Source: Acidimicrobiales bacterium
GTDB lineage: Bacteria > Actinomycetota > Acidimicrobiia > Acidimicrobiales > Iamiaceae
Direction of reading: 5' to 3'
Assembly: GCA_030448105.1 (NCBI GenBank)
Contig: JAUJNP010000001.1
Coordinates: 103,609 to 167,608 of the forward strand
DNA length: 64,000 nucleotides
The notes under the pieces are model-generated. The model had not been told where the DNA came from, did no database searches, and saw nothing but the letters and a program-made list of their open reading frames with translations. The position numbers and the translations under genes were made by a program. Every line of letters starts with the position of its first letter. Within the stretch, counting starts at the first letter, position 1. Positions 8,760 through 17,731 of the stretch are shown here, one piece after another.

Positions 8760-10426
8760 ACATGGTCCTCGGCGCCGCCCGCATCGCCGCCTTCCCGGCG
8801 GCGATGGTCGGTGCCCCCCTCGGCCACCCCGGTCGCCCAGCGGTAGTCGGCCTTGCCGGCGGGCGAGCGCTGCACCCGGTCCACCAGCACCAGGCGCTTG
8901 GGCAGCTTGAAGCCGGCGAGGTCCCCCCGGCAGTGCTCGCGCAGATCCTCCAGGGACGGCTCGGCACCGGGTACGGGGGCCACCACCGCGGCCACCGCGC
9001 TCCCCCAACGCTCGTCGGGCACGCCGACCACCAGCACGTCGGCCACCGCCGGGTGGCCGTGGAGGGCGGCCTCCACCTCCTCGGGGAAGACCTTCTCGCC
9101 GCCGGTGTTGATGCACTGCGAGCCCCGCCCGAGGAGCTGGATGCTGCCGTCGGCCTCCACCGTCGCCATGTCGCCGGTGAGGACGTGACGCACCCCCTCG
9201 ATCTCGACGAACGTGCTGGCGGTGCGCTCCGGGTCGCGGTGGTAGCCGAGCGGGATGCGGCCCCGGAGGGCCACCCGCCCGACCACGCCCGAGCCCGGCG
9301 CCACCGGGCGGTGGTCGTCGAGCACGGCGGTGTCGGCGTAGGCGGTGAAGCGGGCCAGGCCGCCGGCGCGGTCGGCGTCGCCCGGCTGGAGGCGCTGGCT
9401 GCCCTGGGCGCCGGTCTCGGAGGAGCCGAACCCGTCGATGAGCACCTTGTCGGGAAAGGTGGCGGCGATGCGGGCCTTCAGGGCCGGCGACATCGGCGCT
9501 CCGCCGTTGGAGATGGCCAACAGCGACGATGCCGCCCACCGCCCGGGGTTGGCGTCCCAGGCGTCGAGCAGGGGCCGGCCGACGGCGTCGCCGATGACGG
9601 TGATGAGGTTGACGGCCTCGTCCTCGACCGCCTCCCACACCGCCTCGGGGTCGAGGGCGCCGGGCATGAGCGTGGTCTGGCCCCCGGCGAACAGCTGCGC
9701 CAGGGTCGTCCACTGGGCGGCGGCGTGCATCAGCGGTGCCACCGGCAGGTAGCTGAACCCTCCGGTGAGGCGCTCGAAGATTTGCTCGGGCCGCTCCACC
9801 GCGCCCTGCATGCGGCTCGGGTCGCCACCGCCGATGCAGGCGAAGAAAGCGTCCTCCTGGCGCCACACCACGCCCTTGGGGCTGCCCGTGGTGCCACCCG
9901 TGTACATGACGTAGTGGTCGTCGCCGCTGCGGCCGGGCACCTCCACCGGGTCGGGCGCGTGGGCCGCCAGCGCTTCCTCGAAGGCGACCGCGCCGAGGGC
10001 GGCATCGGCCTCGCCCGCGCACAGGCGCACGGGCAGGTCGAGGGCAGACAGCACCCCCGCCACCTCGGGCTCGGTCGAGGCGTCGAAGACGATGCCGCGG
10101 GCACCGTCGCGGCCGAGCAGCTCGTTCAACTCGGCCGCCCGGTACCGGTGGTTGAGGTTGATGGGCACGGCCCGGATGGTGAAGGCGGCGAGCATGGCCT
10201 CCACCCACTCCACCCGGTTGGGCATGCAGATGCCGACGTGGTCGCCAGGGGCCATGCCCTCGGCCAGGAGGTGGCGGGCCAGGCGGTTCACCCGGGCGGC
10301 CAGCTCGGCGAAGGTCCGCCGATCAGGCCCGCACACCAGGGCCGTGCGCTCGCCCACCCGGGGGGATACCGCCTCCCAGATGTCGGCGAAGTTGAACGTG
10401 GCCGGTGCGTCGGCCTCCGTCGCCAT
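8756..10426 (-). CDS. fadD19: Steroid/fatty acyl-CoA synthetase (FadD19-like)
   Basis: A 556-residue ANL-superfamily ligase that forms an acyl-CoA through an acyl-adenylate. Phosphate-binding loop YTGGTTGSPKG, adenine motif GFGSSETG, hinge LTGDMATVEADG and C-terminal Lys motif SPAGKADYRWA are visible. The N-terminus and the IPLGYHRDPERTA and INTGGEKVFPEEVE segments resemble mycobacterial FadD19, which activates C24/C27 steroid side-chain carboxylates. The start ATG overlaps the LLM oxidoreductase stop as ATGA. Next to ChsE4/ChsE5-like genes, the likely role is first activation of the steroid side chain. FadD17 is an alternative but is shorter. Confidence 0.85.
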   Translation of the reverse strand: MATEADAPATFNFADIWEAVSPRVGERTALVCGPDRRTFAELAARVNRLARHLLAEGMAPGDHVGICMPNRVEWVEAMLAAFTIRAVPINLNHRYRAAELNELLGRDGARGIVFDASTEPEVAGVLSALDLPVRLCAGEADAALGAVAFEEALAAHAPDPVEVPGRSGDDHYVMYTGGTTGSPKGVVWRQEDAFFACIGGGDPSRMQGAVERPEQIFERLTGGFSYLPVAPLMHAAAQWTTLAQLFAGGQTTLMPGALDPEAVWEAVEDEAVNLITVIGDAVGRPLLDAWDANPGRWAASSLLAISNGGAPMSPALKARIAATFPDKVLIDGFGSSETGAQGSQRLQPGDADRAGGLARFTAYADTAVLDDHRPVAPGSGVVGRVALRGRIPLGYHRDPERTASTFVEIEGVRHVLTGDMATVEADGSIQLLGRGSQCINTGGEKVFPEEVEAALHGHPAVADVLVVGVPDERWGSAVAAVVAPVPGAEPSLEDLREHCRGDLAGFKLPKRLVLVDRVQRSPAGKADYRWATGVAEGGTDHRRREGGDAGGAEDHV

Positions 10427-11574
10427 CAACCCCCGGCGGCGACCCGGGCGGCCGCTTCGGCGGCGGCCTGCCGGTAGCGGGTGGTGGAGTGCACCGGGTC
10501 GGTGTCGAACTGACCGATGACCTCCCGGCCGAACAGCTCCATGCTGGCGATGACCACCTCGGTGGGCAGGGTGTTGGTGGTCGGGCTGAAGGTGATCTGA
10601 TCCACGCCGATGTCCACCCAGCGCGAGATGGCCCTGGCGCAGTCGTCGGGATCGCCGATGGCGGCGTAGCCCTCGGCCGACAGCTGCTCCACCTGGTCGG
10701 GCGTGGGCTCGGGCAGCTTCTCGGGCCACTCGGGGAGGCCCTTGGGCTTGGGGATGTTGTCGAGCCAGTGGAAGGCGAGGCTGGTGTAGTAGTTCATGCC
10801 CATGGTGGAGGCCACCTCGAAGGCCTTGTTGCGGTCCTCCATGCACAACATGTTGGTGACGCCCATGATGTTGTCGTTCACGTAGTCGCCCACGGGCGTG
10901 GCGTCGACGATGGCGTCCTTGTAGTCGCGCACCAGCGGGGCGATCTGGGCGGGCGAGCCGAACGAGAAGCAGAAGGCGCCGAGGCCCATGCTGCCGGCCT
11001 CGGCGAAGGTGGGGGGCGACCCGGCCGCCACCCACATGGCCGGATGCGACGGGCCGAACGGCTTGGGGAACACGCGACGCTCGGGCACGCGGAAGTAGGT
11101 GCCGTCGTAGGCGTAGGGCGCGTCCTTCCACATCTTGGGGATCTCGGTGATGGCCTCACGCCACATGGCCTTGGTCTCGGCGATGTCGTCGATGTCGAAG
11201 CCGTGGACCTCGGTGGTGGACGAGCCCCGGCCGCTGCCGAACTCGAAGCGGTTCTCGGTGAGGTGGTCGAGCAGGGCGACGTTCTCGGCCACCCGCACCG
11301 GCTTGTTCACCTTGGGCGTGATGTTGAAGATGGCCGACCCCAGGTGCACCCGCTCGGTCTGGGCGGCGGTGAAGGCGAGGAAGGCCTCGGGCCCGGGCAT
11401 GTGGGAGTACTCGTCGAGGAAGTGGTGCTGGGGGCACCACACGTACTTGAAGCCGCTGCGGTCGGCGGCCTTGGCCGTCTCCACGTTGCGCAGGATGCGC
11501 TTGTGCTCGGCCAGGGGATCCACGTCGCGCTCGAAGCGGGGGACGAACAACTGGGCGAAGACTCCGAACTCCAT
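10426..11574 (-). CDS. LLM-class flavin-dependent oxidoreductase
   Basis: A 382-residue luciferase-like monooxygenase-fold protein of the alkanal monooxygenase or F420-dependent type (MEFGVFAQLFVPRF at the N-terminus, GSAIFNITPKVNKPVRVAENVALLDHL, then FGSGRGSSTTEVHGF). It heads the side-chain operon 11574-5502. Upstream lie a KstR-like box (34 bp from the ATG) and a type A palindrome (77 bp), so both predicted regulators could act on it. LLM proteins occur in known steroid clusters; whether this one uses FMN or F420, and its substrate, cannot be told. Confidence 0.82.
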   Translation of the reverse strand: MEFGVFAQLFVPRFERDVDPLAEHKRILRNVETAKAADRSGFKYVWCPQHHFLDEYSHMPGPEAFLAFTAAQTERVHLGSAIFNITPKVNKPVRVAENVALLDHLTENRFEFGSGRGSSTTEVHGFDIDDIAETKAMWREAITEIPKMWKDAPYAYDGTYFRVPERRVFPKPFGPSHPAMWVAAGSPPTFAEAGSMGLGAFCFSFGSPAQIAPLVRDYKDAIVDATPVGDYVNDNIMGVTNMLCMEDRNKAFEVASTMGMNYYTSLAFHWLDNIPKPKGLPEWPEKLPEPTPDQVEQLSAEGYAAIGDPDDCARAISRWVDIGVDQITFSPTTNTLPTEVVIASMELFGREVIGQFDTDPVHSTTRYRQAAAEAAARVAAGG

Positions 11575-11607
11575 GGGCGCTGCTCCTCGGGTTGTGCTAC
11601 CCCAAAC

Positions 11608-11621
11608 TGTAACACGTTCTA
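11608..11621. promoter_or_regulatory. KstR-like box TGTAACACGTTCTA
   Basis: Exact match to TnnAACnnGTTnnA, the published mycobacterial KstR operator consensus, followed by GTT as in the other copies here. It lies 34 bp upstream of the LLM oxidoreductase that heads the side-chain operon. KstR represses upper cholesterol catabolism in mycobacteria; use of the same box here is inferred. Confidence 0.7.
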
Positions 11622-11650
11622 GTTTTCCGCCGGCATCCGGCCGGTAGGGT

Positions 11651-11665
11651 CTGACGGCCCGTCAG
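11651..11665. promoter_or_regulatory. Type A operator CTGACGGCCCGTCAG, divergent promoter region
   Basis: Perfect 7-1-7 palindrome between divergent genes, 27 bp before the CaiB/BaiF transferase start and 77 bp before the LLM oxidoreductase. Identical to the copy at 31943-31957. Confidence 0.75.
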
Positions 11666-11692
11666 GTTACCGAGAGGGAGGGTGGCGAGACC

Positions 11693-12925
11693 GTGGCTGG
11701 CAGCACCGCACCACTGTCCGGCGTGCGCATCATCGAGAGCTCCATGCTCGGGCCGGGCGCCATCAGCACCCACCTCGCCGACCTCGGGGCCGAGGTGATC
11801 AAGGTCGAGTCGCCCCAGGGCGACTACATCCGGGAGATGACCTGGCCCATCGTGGAGGGCGTCTCCCTCATGCACCTCCACATCAGCCGGGGCAAGCGCA
11901 GCATCGTGCTCGACCTGCGCACCCCCGAAGGGGTCGAGGCCTACCTCGACCTGGTGCGGGGGGCCGACGCGGTGATCGAGGCCATGCGCCCCGGCGGGCT
12001 CGAGCGCCGGGGGCTGGGCTACGAGCGGCTGCGGGAGGTCAACCCCCGGATCGTGTTCTGCACCATCTCGGGCTACGGCATGACCGGCCCCTACGCCGAC
12101 CTCCCCAGCCACGGCATCGCCTACGACGCGTGGGCCGGCTTGGTCCAGCCCGAGGTCACCGACGACGGCTACTGCGCCATCCCCGAGCACCCCTCGGTGG
12201 GCATCCACGCGGGGCCCATCTTCGGCGCCCTGGGCGTGCTCGCCGGGATCGTGCGGGCGCGGAGCACCGGGGAAGGCTGCCGGCTGGAGGTGGCCCAGTC
12301 GGACGCCGCCGCCGCCATGGACTGGTTGCGCAGCGAGACCTGGAAGGCCTACGAGCGGCCCGAGGAGGAGGTGACCGGCAACGCCGCCGACGGCTTCGAG
12401 AGGCGGGCTCCGGGCACCGCCGGGATGCGCGACGGCGTGCGCTACCAGTTCTACGAGACCTCCGACGGCCACATCCTCTTCATGGCCTCCGAGCGGGAGT
12501 TCTGGGAGAACTTCTGCGAGGCGATCGGTCGCCCCGACCTCTTCGCCACCCACCCGGGGTCGCGCTACGCCGACCACGCCCGGGGCGACACCGAGCTGCG
12601 CTCGATCCTGGCCGGCATCTTCCGGGAGCGGTCCACCGCCGAGTGGGTCGAGCTCGGGAGCAGGGCCAACACGCCCATCGCGCCGGTCAACACCCCCCGC
12701 ACCATCGCCGAGGACCCCCAGTTCGTCGACCGCCTTCCGTGGATCCCCGCCGTGCGGGTCGGCGCCGACCAGCTGCCGTCGCCGATCAGGTTCCTCGACG
12801 TCGAGGTGGACCTTCCCGAGCGGGCGCCGACGGTCGGCCAGCACACCGACGAGGTCCTGCGCGACGTGCTCGGCTACGACGACGCCCGCATCGCCGCCCT
12901 GCGCCAGGTCGGCGCCCTCGGGTGA
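11693..12925 (+). CDS. CaiB/BaiF family CoA transferase
   Basis: A 410-residue class III CoA transferase or alpha-methylacyl-CoA racemase relative. The family pattern is clear: LSGVRIIESS, HLADLGAEVIKVESPQGD, GKRSIVLDLRTPEG, and the probable catalytic Asp in VAQSDAAAAMDW. GTG start, preceded by GAGGGAGG. A type A operator lies 27 bp upstream. In steroid pathways this family can move CoA between acids or racemise the methyl-branched C25 acyl-CoA; both are possible here and the sequence does not decide. It converges with the gene at 12927, with 1 bp between the stops. Confidence 0.85.
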   Translation: MAGSTAPLSGVRIIESSMLGPGAISTHLADLGAEVIKVESPQGDYIREMTWPIVEGVSLMHLHISRGKRSIVLDLRTPEGVEAYLDLVRGADAVIEAMRPGGLERRGLGYERLREVNPRIVFCTISGYGMTGPYADLPSHGIAYDAWAGLVQPEVTDDGYCAIPEHPSVGIHAGPIFGALGVLAGIVRARSTGEGCRLEVAQSDAAAAMDWLRSETWKAYERPEEEVTGNAADGFERRAPGTAGMRDGVRYQFYETSDGHILFMASEREFWENFCEAIGRPDLFATHPGSRYADHARGDTELRSILAGIFRERSTAEWVELGSRANTPIAPVNTPRTIAEDPQFVDRLPWIPAVRVGADQLPSPIRFLDVEVDLPERAPTVGQHTDEVLRDVLGYDDARIAALRQVGALG

Positions 12926-12926
12926 C

Positions 12927-13610
12927 TCAGCCGGGTGGGGCCAGCCGCGTGCCCCGCCCCGGGGTCATCAGCTCCTCCCGCCAGCGGGTCGTGTGCTCCC
13001 GGGCCCGCCGGCGCCAGGCGGGGATGCGCTCGTCGCGGGAGCGCATCAGCCGGAGGTGGGCCTCGAGGTCGGTGGCCCAGATCGTGCAGACCTCGGTGTC
13101 GGTGAGCAGCACCTCCCACCGGCCCACCAGGTGGTGCCCGTGGTCGGCCGCCACCGGCGCCCACTCCTCGGCCATCGCCGTCAGGTACTCGGCGCCCGCC
13201 CCGGCCCGCACCGAGGTGAGCTCGTGCACGAACACGCTGCCGTGCACGCCCGCCGCTTCCAGCTCGGACGGCGACGGTGATCCCGCCGCCGCCGCCAGCA
13301 GCCGGTCGAAGCCGCCGGTGCGGTACCGGTAGGCCTCCTCCCACCACTCGGCCAGCCCGGGGTTGGTGTCGCGCCGCAGGTTGGTGCGGTCGCACAGCCG
13401 GCGCCACCCGTCCCACCCGTCGACCAGCTCCCACAGGTTCACCACCTGGGGCCAGCGGCCGGTGGAGCCCATCACCGACCAGGTGCCGACGAGGGTGAGC
13501 CCCCGGCCGCCCGCCCCCTCGGTGTCGTAGGCGACGGTGTGGTCCATGTAGGCCACCGAGCCCTGGCCCACGATGTCGACCACCTCGTGCAGGAACAGCC
13601 CCTCGCTCAC
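12927..13610 (-). CDS. Uncharacterised tandem ferredoxin-like (NIPSNAP-type) protein
   Basis: A 227-residue protein with two similar halves, each opening with a FLHEV- or FVHEL-like strand (GLFLHEVVDIVGQGSVAYMDH; SVFVHELTSVRAGAGAEYL). Each half ends in a Trp-rich stretch (VNLWELVDGWDGW; EVCTIWATDLEAH). This suggests two alpha/beta-barrel modules of the NIPSNAP or EthD kind. GTG start overlaps the peptidase stop as GTGA. Such proteins appear repeatedly in this window, but I cannot assign an activity. Confidence 0.65.
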   Translation of the reverse strand: MSEGLFLHEVVDIVGQGSVAYMDHTVAYDTEGAGGRGLTLVGTWSVMGSTGRWPQVVNLWELVDGWDGWRRLCDRTNLRRDTNPGLAEWWEEAYRYRTGGFDRLLAAAAGSPSPSELEAAGVHGSVFVHELTSVRAGAGAEYLTAMAEEWAPVAADHGHHLVGRWEVLLTDTEVCTIWATDLEAHLRLMRSRDERIPAWRRRAREHTTRWREELMTPGRGTRLAPPG

Positions 13611-15427
13611 CGCGCCGTGGTCGCCAGCGCGCAGAGCTCGTCGATGCGGGCGCGGAGCACGTCGAGGCTGGCCGTCCAGAACTCCACCGAGCGCACGTCG
13701 ATGCCGAACCGCCCGGCCAGCACGTCGGCGTCGCCCAGCCCGGTGGCCGACAGGAGGTCGTCGTAGCCCAGCCGGAAGCGGTCGGGATCGCGTTTGAACT
13801 CGGCGTAGAGCCCGATGCCGAAGAGCAGGCCGAAGGTGTACGGCCAGTTGTAGTAGGCGGTGTAGTAGTGGCCCTTGACCGCCCACATGTACGGGTGGAG
13901 GTGGTCGTGGTCGAGCCCGTCGAGGTAAGCGGTCTCCTGCGCCTCGGTCATGAGCTCGCTGAGGCGCTCGGCCGACAGCACCCCCTGCTCGCGCTCGGCG
14001 CTGAGGGCGCGCTCGAACAGGAAGCGGCTGTGGATGTCGGCGACCACCTGGCAGGCCCCCGCCAGGTCGCCGTCGAGGATGGCCAGCCGGGTGGCGTCGT
14101 CGCCGGCGGCGGCCAGGCCGGCCTGCACCATGATCGTCTCGCAGAAGATGCTGGCCGTCTCGGCCAGGGCCATCGGCGTCTGGCGCTGCAGAGGCGGTCG
14201 AAGGCCGAGGTTGGTGTTGTGGTAGGCGTGGCCCAGCTCGTGGGCCAGGGTCTGCACGCTGTCGAAGCTGCCGTCGAAGTTGAGCAGCACCCGGCTCACG
14301 TCGCCCTCCACCGGCATGCAGAACGCTCCCCCGACCTTGCCCTCGCGCGGCTCGGCGTCGAGCCAGCCCTCGGCCACCGCCCGGCGCACCAGTGCGGCCA
14401 GCCGGGGCGAGTAGGTGGCGAACGCCTCGGCCACGGCTTCGGTGGCCTCGTCCCACGCGAAGCGGCGGCCGTCGCCGATCGGCGCCAGCAGGTCCCACCA
14501 CGGCAGGCCGCGGTCATGGCCGAGCAACCCCGCCTTGGCCCGGTTGTAGCGGGCGAAGTCGGGCAGCGCGGTCGTCACCGCGTCCTGCATGGCGGCCAGG
14601 GTGGCGCGGTCGACGTTGTTGTTGTGGAGGGCCACGTCGAGCGAGTCGGTCCAGCCCCGGCGTCGGTTGAAGGTGTTGGCCTCGCCCTTGAAGGCGTTGA
14701 GCCCACTGGCGAGGGGCACGGCCACCGTCTCCCACGCCGCCAGCTCGGCGGCGAAGGCCGCCGCCCGTACCTCGGCGTCGGGGGAGGTGGCCAGGCCGCG
14801 CACCGCGCTCATCGGCAGCCGCCGGGGCTCCCCGCCCGGGACGGTCACGGTGACGGTGAGGCGGGCGGTGATCTCGCCGTGAAGCCGGGCCCAGGCCCGG
14901 CCCCCGGTGAGGGACAGCTCGGCGGCCAGGTCCTCCTCGGCCTCGCTCATCTGGTGGGCGGCGGCCCGCTCGGCCCGGCGCAGCGGGAAGGCGTGGTCGG
15001 CGGCCACCGGGCTGCGCTCGATCAGGGCGTCGGCCCCGACGCTCGCCACCCACGCGGCGAACCGCTTGTGCAGGGTGGAGACGGCGGCGGTGTCGGCCTG
15101 GAACCGCGATTGGAGGGTGGCCGCCTCGGCGTCGCGGGCGTCGGTGGTGGTGTGGGCGTGGAGGTAGGCGCCGACCAGGCGCAGTCGCTCCAGCAGCTCG
15201 TTGGTGGCCGGCAGCACGGCCTCCACCGCGGCCACGTGGGTGTCGTCGATCTCCTGGGGGGGCCCGCCCCGCACGCCGTGCTCGTCGTAGAGGCTGCGCA
15301 GGCGACCGAGGTCGGCGACCAGTCCCTCCAGGGCGCCGGCCAGCTCCCGTGACCCGAGGGAGGGGAAGAACGCGGTGACGTCCCAGCGGGGAGGATCGGC
15401 CGGACGGGTGGGGGCGGTGTCGACCAT
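13607..15427 (-). CDS. M3-family oligoendopeptidase (PepF-like)
   Basis: A 606-residue cytosolic zinc metallopeptidase. The zinc site HELGHAYHN and downstream ETASIFCETI supply the HExxH...E ligands of M3 enzymes; length and the N-terminal helical region fit oligoendopeptidase F. It would trim short peptides. The ATG is 77 bp from the divergent acyl-CoA dehydrogenase gene, and a KstR-like box lies between them but much nearer the latter. Its link to steroid metabolism is probably only positional. Confidence 0.88.
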   Translation of the reverse strand: MVDTAPTRPADPPRWDVTAFFPSLGSRELAGALEGLVADLGRLRSLYDEHGVRGGPPQEIDDTHVAAVEAVLPATNELLERLRLVGAYLHAHTTTDARDAEAATLQSRFQADTAAVSTLHKRFAAWVASVGADALIERSPVAADHAFPLRRAERAAAHQMSEAEEDLAAELSLTGGRAWARLHGEITARLTVTVTVPGGEPRRLPMSAVRGLATSPDAEVRAAAFAAELAAWETVAVPLASGLNAFKGEANTFNRRRGWTDSLDVALHNNNVDRATLAAMQDAVTTALPDFARYNRAKAGLLGHDRGLPWWDLLAPIGDGRRFAWDEATEAVAEAFATYSPRLAALVRRAVAEGWLDAEPREGKVGGAFCMPVEGDVSRVLLNFDGSFDSVQTLAHELGHAYHNTNLGLRPPLQRQTPMALAETASIFCETIMVQAGLAAAGDDATRLAILDGDLAGACQVVADIHSRFLFERALSAEREQGVLSAERLSELMTEAQETAYLDGLDHDHLHPYMWAVKGHYYTAYYNWPYTFGLLFGIGLYAEFKRDPDRFRLGYDDLLSATGLGDADVLAGRFGIDVRSVEFWTASLDVLRARIDELCALATTAR

Positions 15428-15477
15428 GGCGCCCCGGTGTACCAGAGCGGAGCGCAGCCGGCGGGAGCGGTGCCGAC

Positions 15478-15491
15478 TGGAACGCGTTCTA
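15478..15491. promoter_or_regulatory. KstR-like box TGGAACGCGTTCTA
   Basis: Exact TnnAACnnGTTnnA match, with core AACGCGTT, 14 bp before the ATG of the acyl-CoA dehydrogenase at 15505. That is close enough to block initiation of its transcript. Confidence 0.7.
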
Positions 15492-15504
15492 GAGTCGGGA
15501 CGGT

Positions 15505-16515
15505 ATGGACCTGGCCCTCAGCGGGGAGCAGGAGGCGCTCCGCGACACCGTCGCCCGCTTCTTCTCGAAGGTCGCCTCGGCGGAGCGGGTGCGCGCCGCC
15601 GAGCCCCTCGGCTTCGACGCCGCGGTGTGGCGGGGGTTGGCCGACATGGGTGTCCCCACCATGGCGGCCGACGGCGGTGCCACGCTGGCCGACGTGTCGG
15701 TGGTGGCCCGGGAAGCGGGCGCCCACCTCGCCCCCGTCCCGATCGTCGAGGCGGCGGTGACCAACCGGCTGCTGACCCGCTGCGCTCACGCGGTGGACGA
15801 CACCACCGTGCGCACCCTCGCCCTACGACCCGCCACCGGTGGGCGGGCGGCACTCGTGCCCGGCGGGGCGGTGGCCGCCGAGGTCGTGGTCCTCGGCGGT
15901 GGTGACCTGCTACTCGTGCGGCCCGGCCCCACCGGAGAGAGGAGGGCGCCGGCCAACCTCGGCTCGGCCCCCCTCGCCGACATCGACATCACCGCCGGCC
16001 GGCGCTCGTTGCTGACGCCGGCGGACGGCTCGGCCGTCGACGAGCACGCGCGGGCGCTCGACGAGTGGCGGGCCCTCACCGCCTCCTGGCTGGTGGGCCT
16101 CGGCCGGGCCGCCCTCGACCTGGGCGTGAGCTACGTGAAGGACCGTCGCCAGTTCGGCGTGCCCATCGGCTCCTTCCAGGCCGTGCAGCACCGGCTAGCC
16201 GACCTGGCCACCGCCCTCGACGGCGCTGCCCTCCTCGCCGACAAGGCGGTGTGGACGCTCGACACCGACGCCCCGGGCGCGGCCACGTTCCCGGCCATGG
16301 CCTTCTCCTACTGCGGGGAGGCGGCCCAGCGGGCGGCGGCCGCCTCCCTGCACCTGCACGGCGGGTACGGCTTCATGGAGGAGTACGACATCCAGCTCCA
16401 CTTCCGCCGGGCCAAGGCCGCCCGCCTCGTCCTGGCCGATCCCTGCCGGGAGCTGGTCGGCCTGGCCGACCGGCTCTTCGGCCCCGTCGAGACGTCGACC
16501 GGGGCGGGGCGCTGA
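15505..16515 (+). CDS. Acyl-CoA dehydrogenase, non-catalytic partner subunit
   Basis: A 336-residue, short acyl-CoA dehydrogenase with the family start (MDLALSGEQEALRDTVARF) and end (LHLHGGYGFMEEYDIQLHFRRAKA). It lacks a Glu at the helix-G position (TASWLVGLGRAALDLG) and the C-terminal YEGT-type Glu, so it is probably the FAD-sharing partner in an alpha2beta2 enzyme with the next gene, 2 bp downstream. Length and pairing recall ChsE2 and FadE32/33-type small subunits. A KstR-like box is directly upstream. Substrate unknown, probably a bulky acyl-CoA. Confidence 0.82.
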   Translation: MDLALSGEQEALRDTVARFFSKVASAERVRAAEPLGFDAAVWRGLADMGVPTMAADGGATLADVSVVAREAGAHLAPVPIVEAAVTNRLLTRCAHAVDDTTVRTLALRPATGGRAALVPGGAVAAEVVVLGGGDLLLVRPGPTGERRAPANLGSAPLADIDITAGRRSLLTPADGSAVDEHARALDEWRALTASWLVGLGRAALDLGVSYVKDRRQFGVPIGSFQAVQHRLADLATALDGAALLADKAVWTLDTDAPGAATFPAMAFSYCGEAAQRAAAASLHLHGGYGFMEEYDIQLHFRRAKAARLVLADPCRELVGLADRLFGPVETSTGAGR

Positions 16516-16517
16516 GC

Positions 16518-17693
16518 GTGGACTTCTCGCTGCCACCGGAGGTCGAGGCGTTCCGGGCCGAGGTGCGGGCCTTCCTCGCCGAGCACGTCACCGACGAGGT
16601 GATCGAGCGGGCGCATGCCACCGGCACCATGCACGACTGGGGCCTGCACCGGCAGATGGCGGCCGAGGGTTGGCTGTCGGCCGGGTGGCCGGCCGAGTTC
16701 GGTGGCCAGGGGCGCTCGCCGCTGGAGATGAACGCCCTCACCGAGGAGATGTACCTGTCAGGGGCACCGGTGGACGGGCTCGGGGTGGCGTCGCTCGTGG
16801 CCCACACGTTGCTCATCGACGGCACCGACTGGCAGAAGCGCACCGTCATCCCCCGGATCCTCTCCGGCGAGGTGATGTGCTGCCTGGGCTACAGCGAGCC
16901 CGACGCCGGCTCGGATGTGGCCGCCTGTGCCACCCGGGCCGTGCGCGACGGCGACGAGTGGGTGATCAACGGCCAGAAGATGTTCACCACCCTCGCCCAC
17001 GAGGCCCACTACGTCTTCCTGCTCACCCGCACCAACCCCGACGTGGCCAAGCACGAGGGCCTCACCATGTTCCTCGTGCCGATGGACACCCCCGGCATCG
17101 AGATCACCCCGGTCCACACCATGGGCGGTGAGCGCACCAACATCACCTTCTACACCGACGTGCGGGTGGACGACCGCCACCGGGTCGGGGAGGTCGACGG
17201 CGGCTGGAAGGTGATGATGACGGCCCTGGTGTTCGAGCGGAACTCGGCGTGGTACGGCGAGTGCGTGCGCCTGCTCGACACCGCGGTGGCCTGGGCCACG
17301 AGCGCCCGGGACGCGGACGGCCGCCGCCTGATCGACGACCCGCTGGTGCGCGAGCGCCTGGCCCGGGCCGCGGTCGGCAACGAGGTGGCCAACCTGCTCG
17401 GGTGGCGGGCCGCGTGGATGGCCGCCGAGGGCCAGCTCCCGGGGGTGGAGGGCACCATGGCCAAGCTGTTCACCACCGAGCACTACCAGCAGGCGGCCGA
17501 CGACCTCATCGACATCCTCGGCCCGGAGGGCCTGCGGCGCCACGGTGAGCCGGGGGCGGCGGCCGACGGCTGGGTGGAGGCGACCTACCGGCACTGCCAG
17601 GTGACCACCATCTACGGCGGCACCAGCGAGGTGTGCCGCGGCATCATCGCCGAACGGGGCCTCGGGCTGCCCCGTTCCCGGTCGTCGCGCTAG
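16518..17693 (+). CDS. Acyl-CoA dehydrogenase, catalytic subunit
   Basis: A 391-residue acyl-CoA dehydrogenase with LGYSEPDAGSDVAA, INGQKMFTTLA and the C-terminal TIYGGTSEVCRGIIAERGLGLPR. TALVFERNSAWYG carries a Glu at the helix-G position used as base by isovaleryl-CoA dehydrogenase and ChsE4. GTG start 2 bp after the preceding stop, so the two are co-translated and likely form a heterotetramer. Followed by a thiolase gene 38 bp downstream, fitting a beta-oxidation operon. Confidence 0.84.
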   Translation: MDFSLPPEVEAFRAEVRAFLAEHVTDEVIERAHATGTMHDWGLHRQMAAEGWLSAGWPAEFGGQGRSPLEMNALTEEMYLSGAPVDGLGVASLVAHTLLIDGTDWQKRTVIPRILSGEVMCCLGYSEPDAGSDVAACATRAVRDGDEWVINGQKMFTTLAHEAHYVFLLTRTNPDVAKHEGLTMFLVPMDTPGIEITPVHTMGGERTNITFYTDVRVDDRHRVGEVDGGWKVMMTALVFERNSAWYGECVRLLDTAVAWATSARDADGRRLIDDPLVRERLARAAVGNEVANLLGWRAAWMAAEGQLPGVEGTMAKLFTTEHYQQAADDLIDILGPEGLRRHGEPGAAADGWVEATYRHCQVTTIYGGTSEVCRGIIAERGLGLPRSRSSR

Positions 17694-17731
17694 ACAGTCC
17701 TCGATCCCGCACTGCCCCCAGGAGCGCCCCC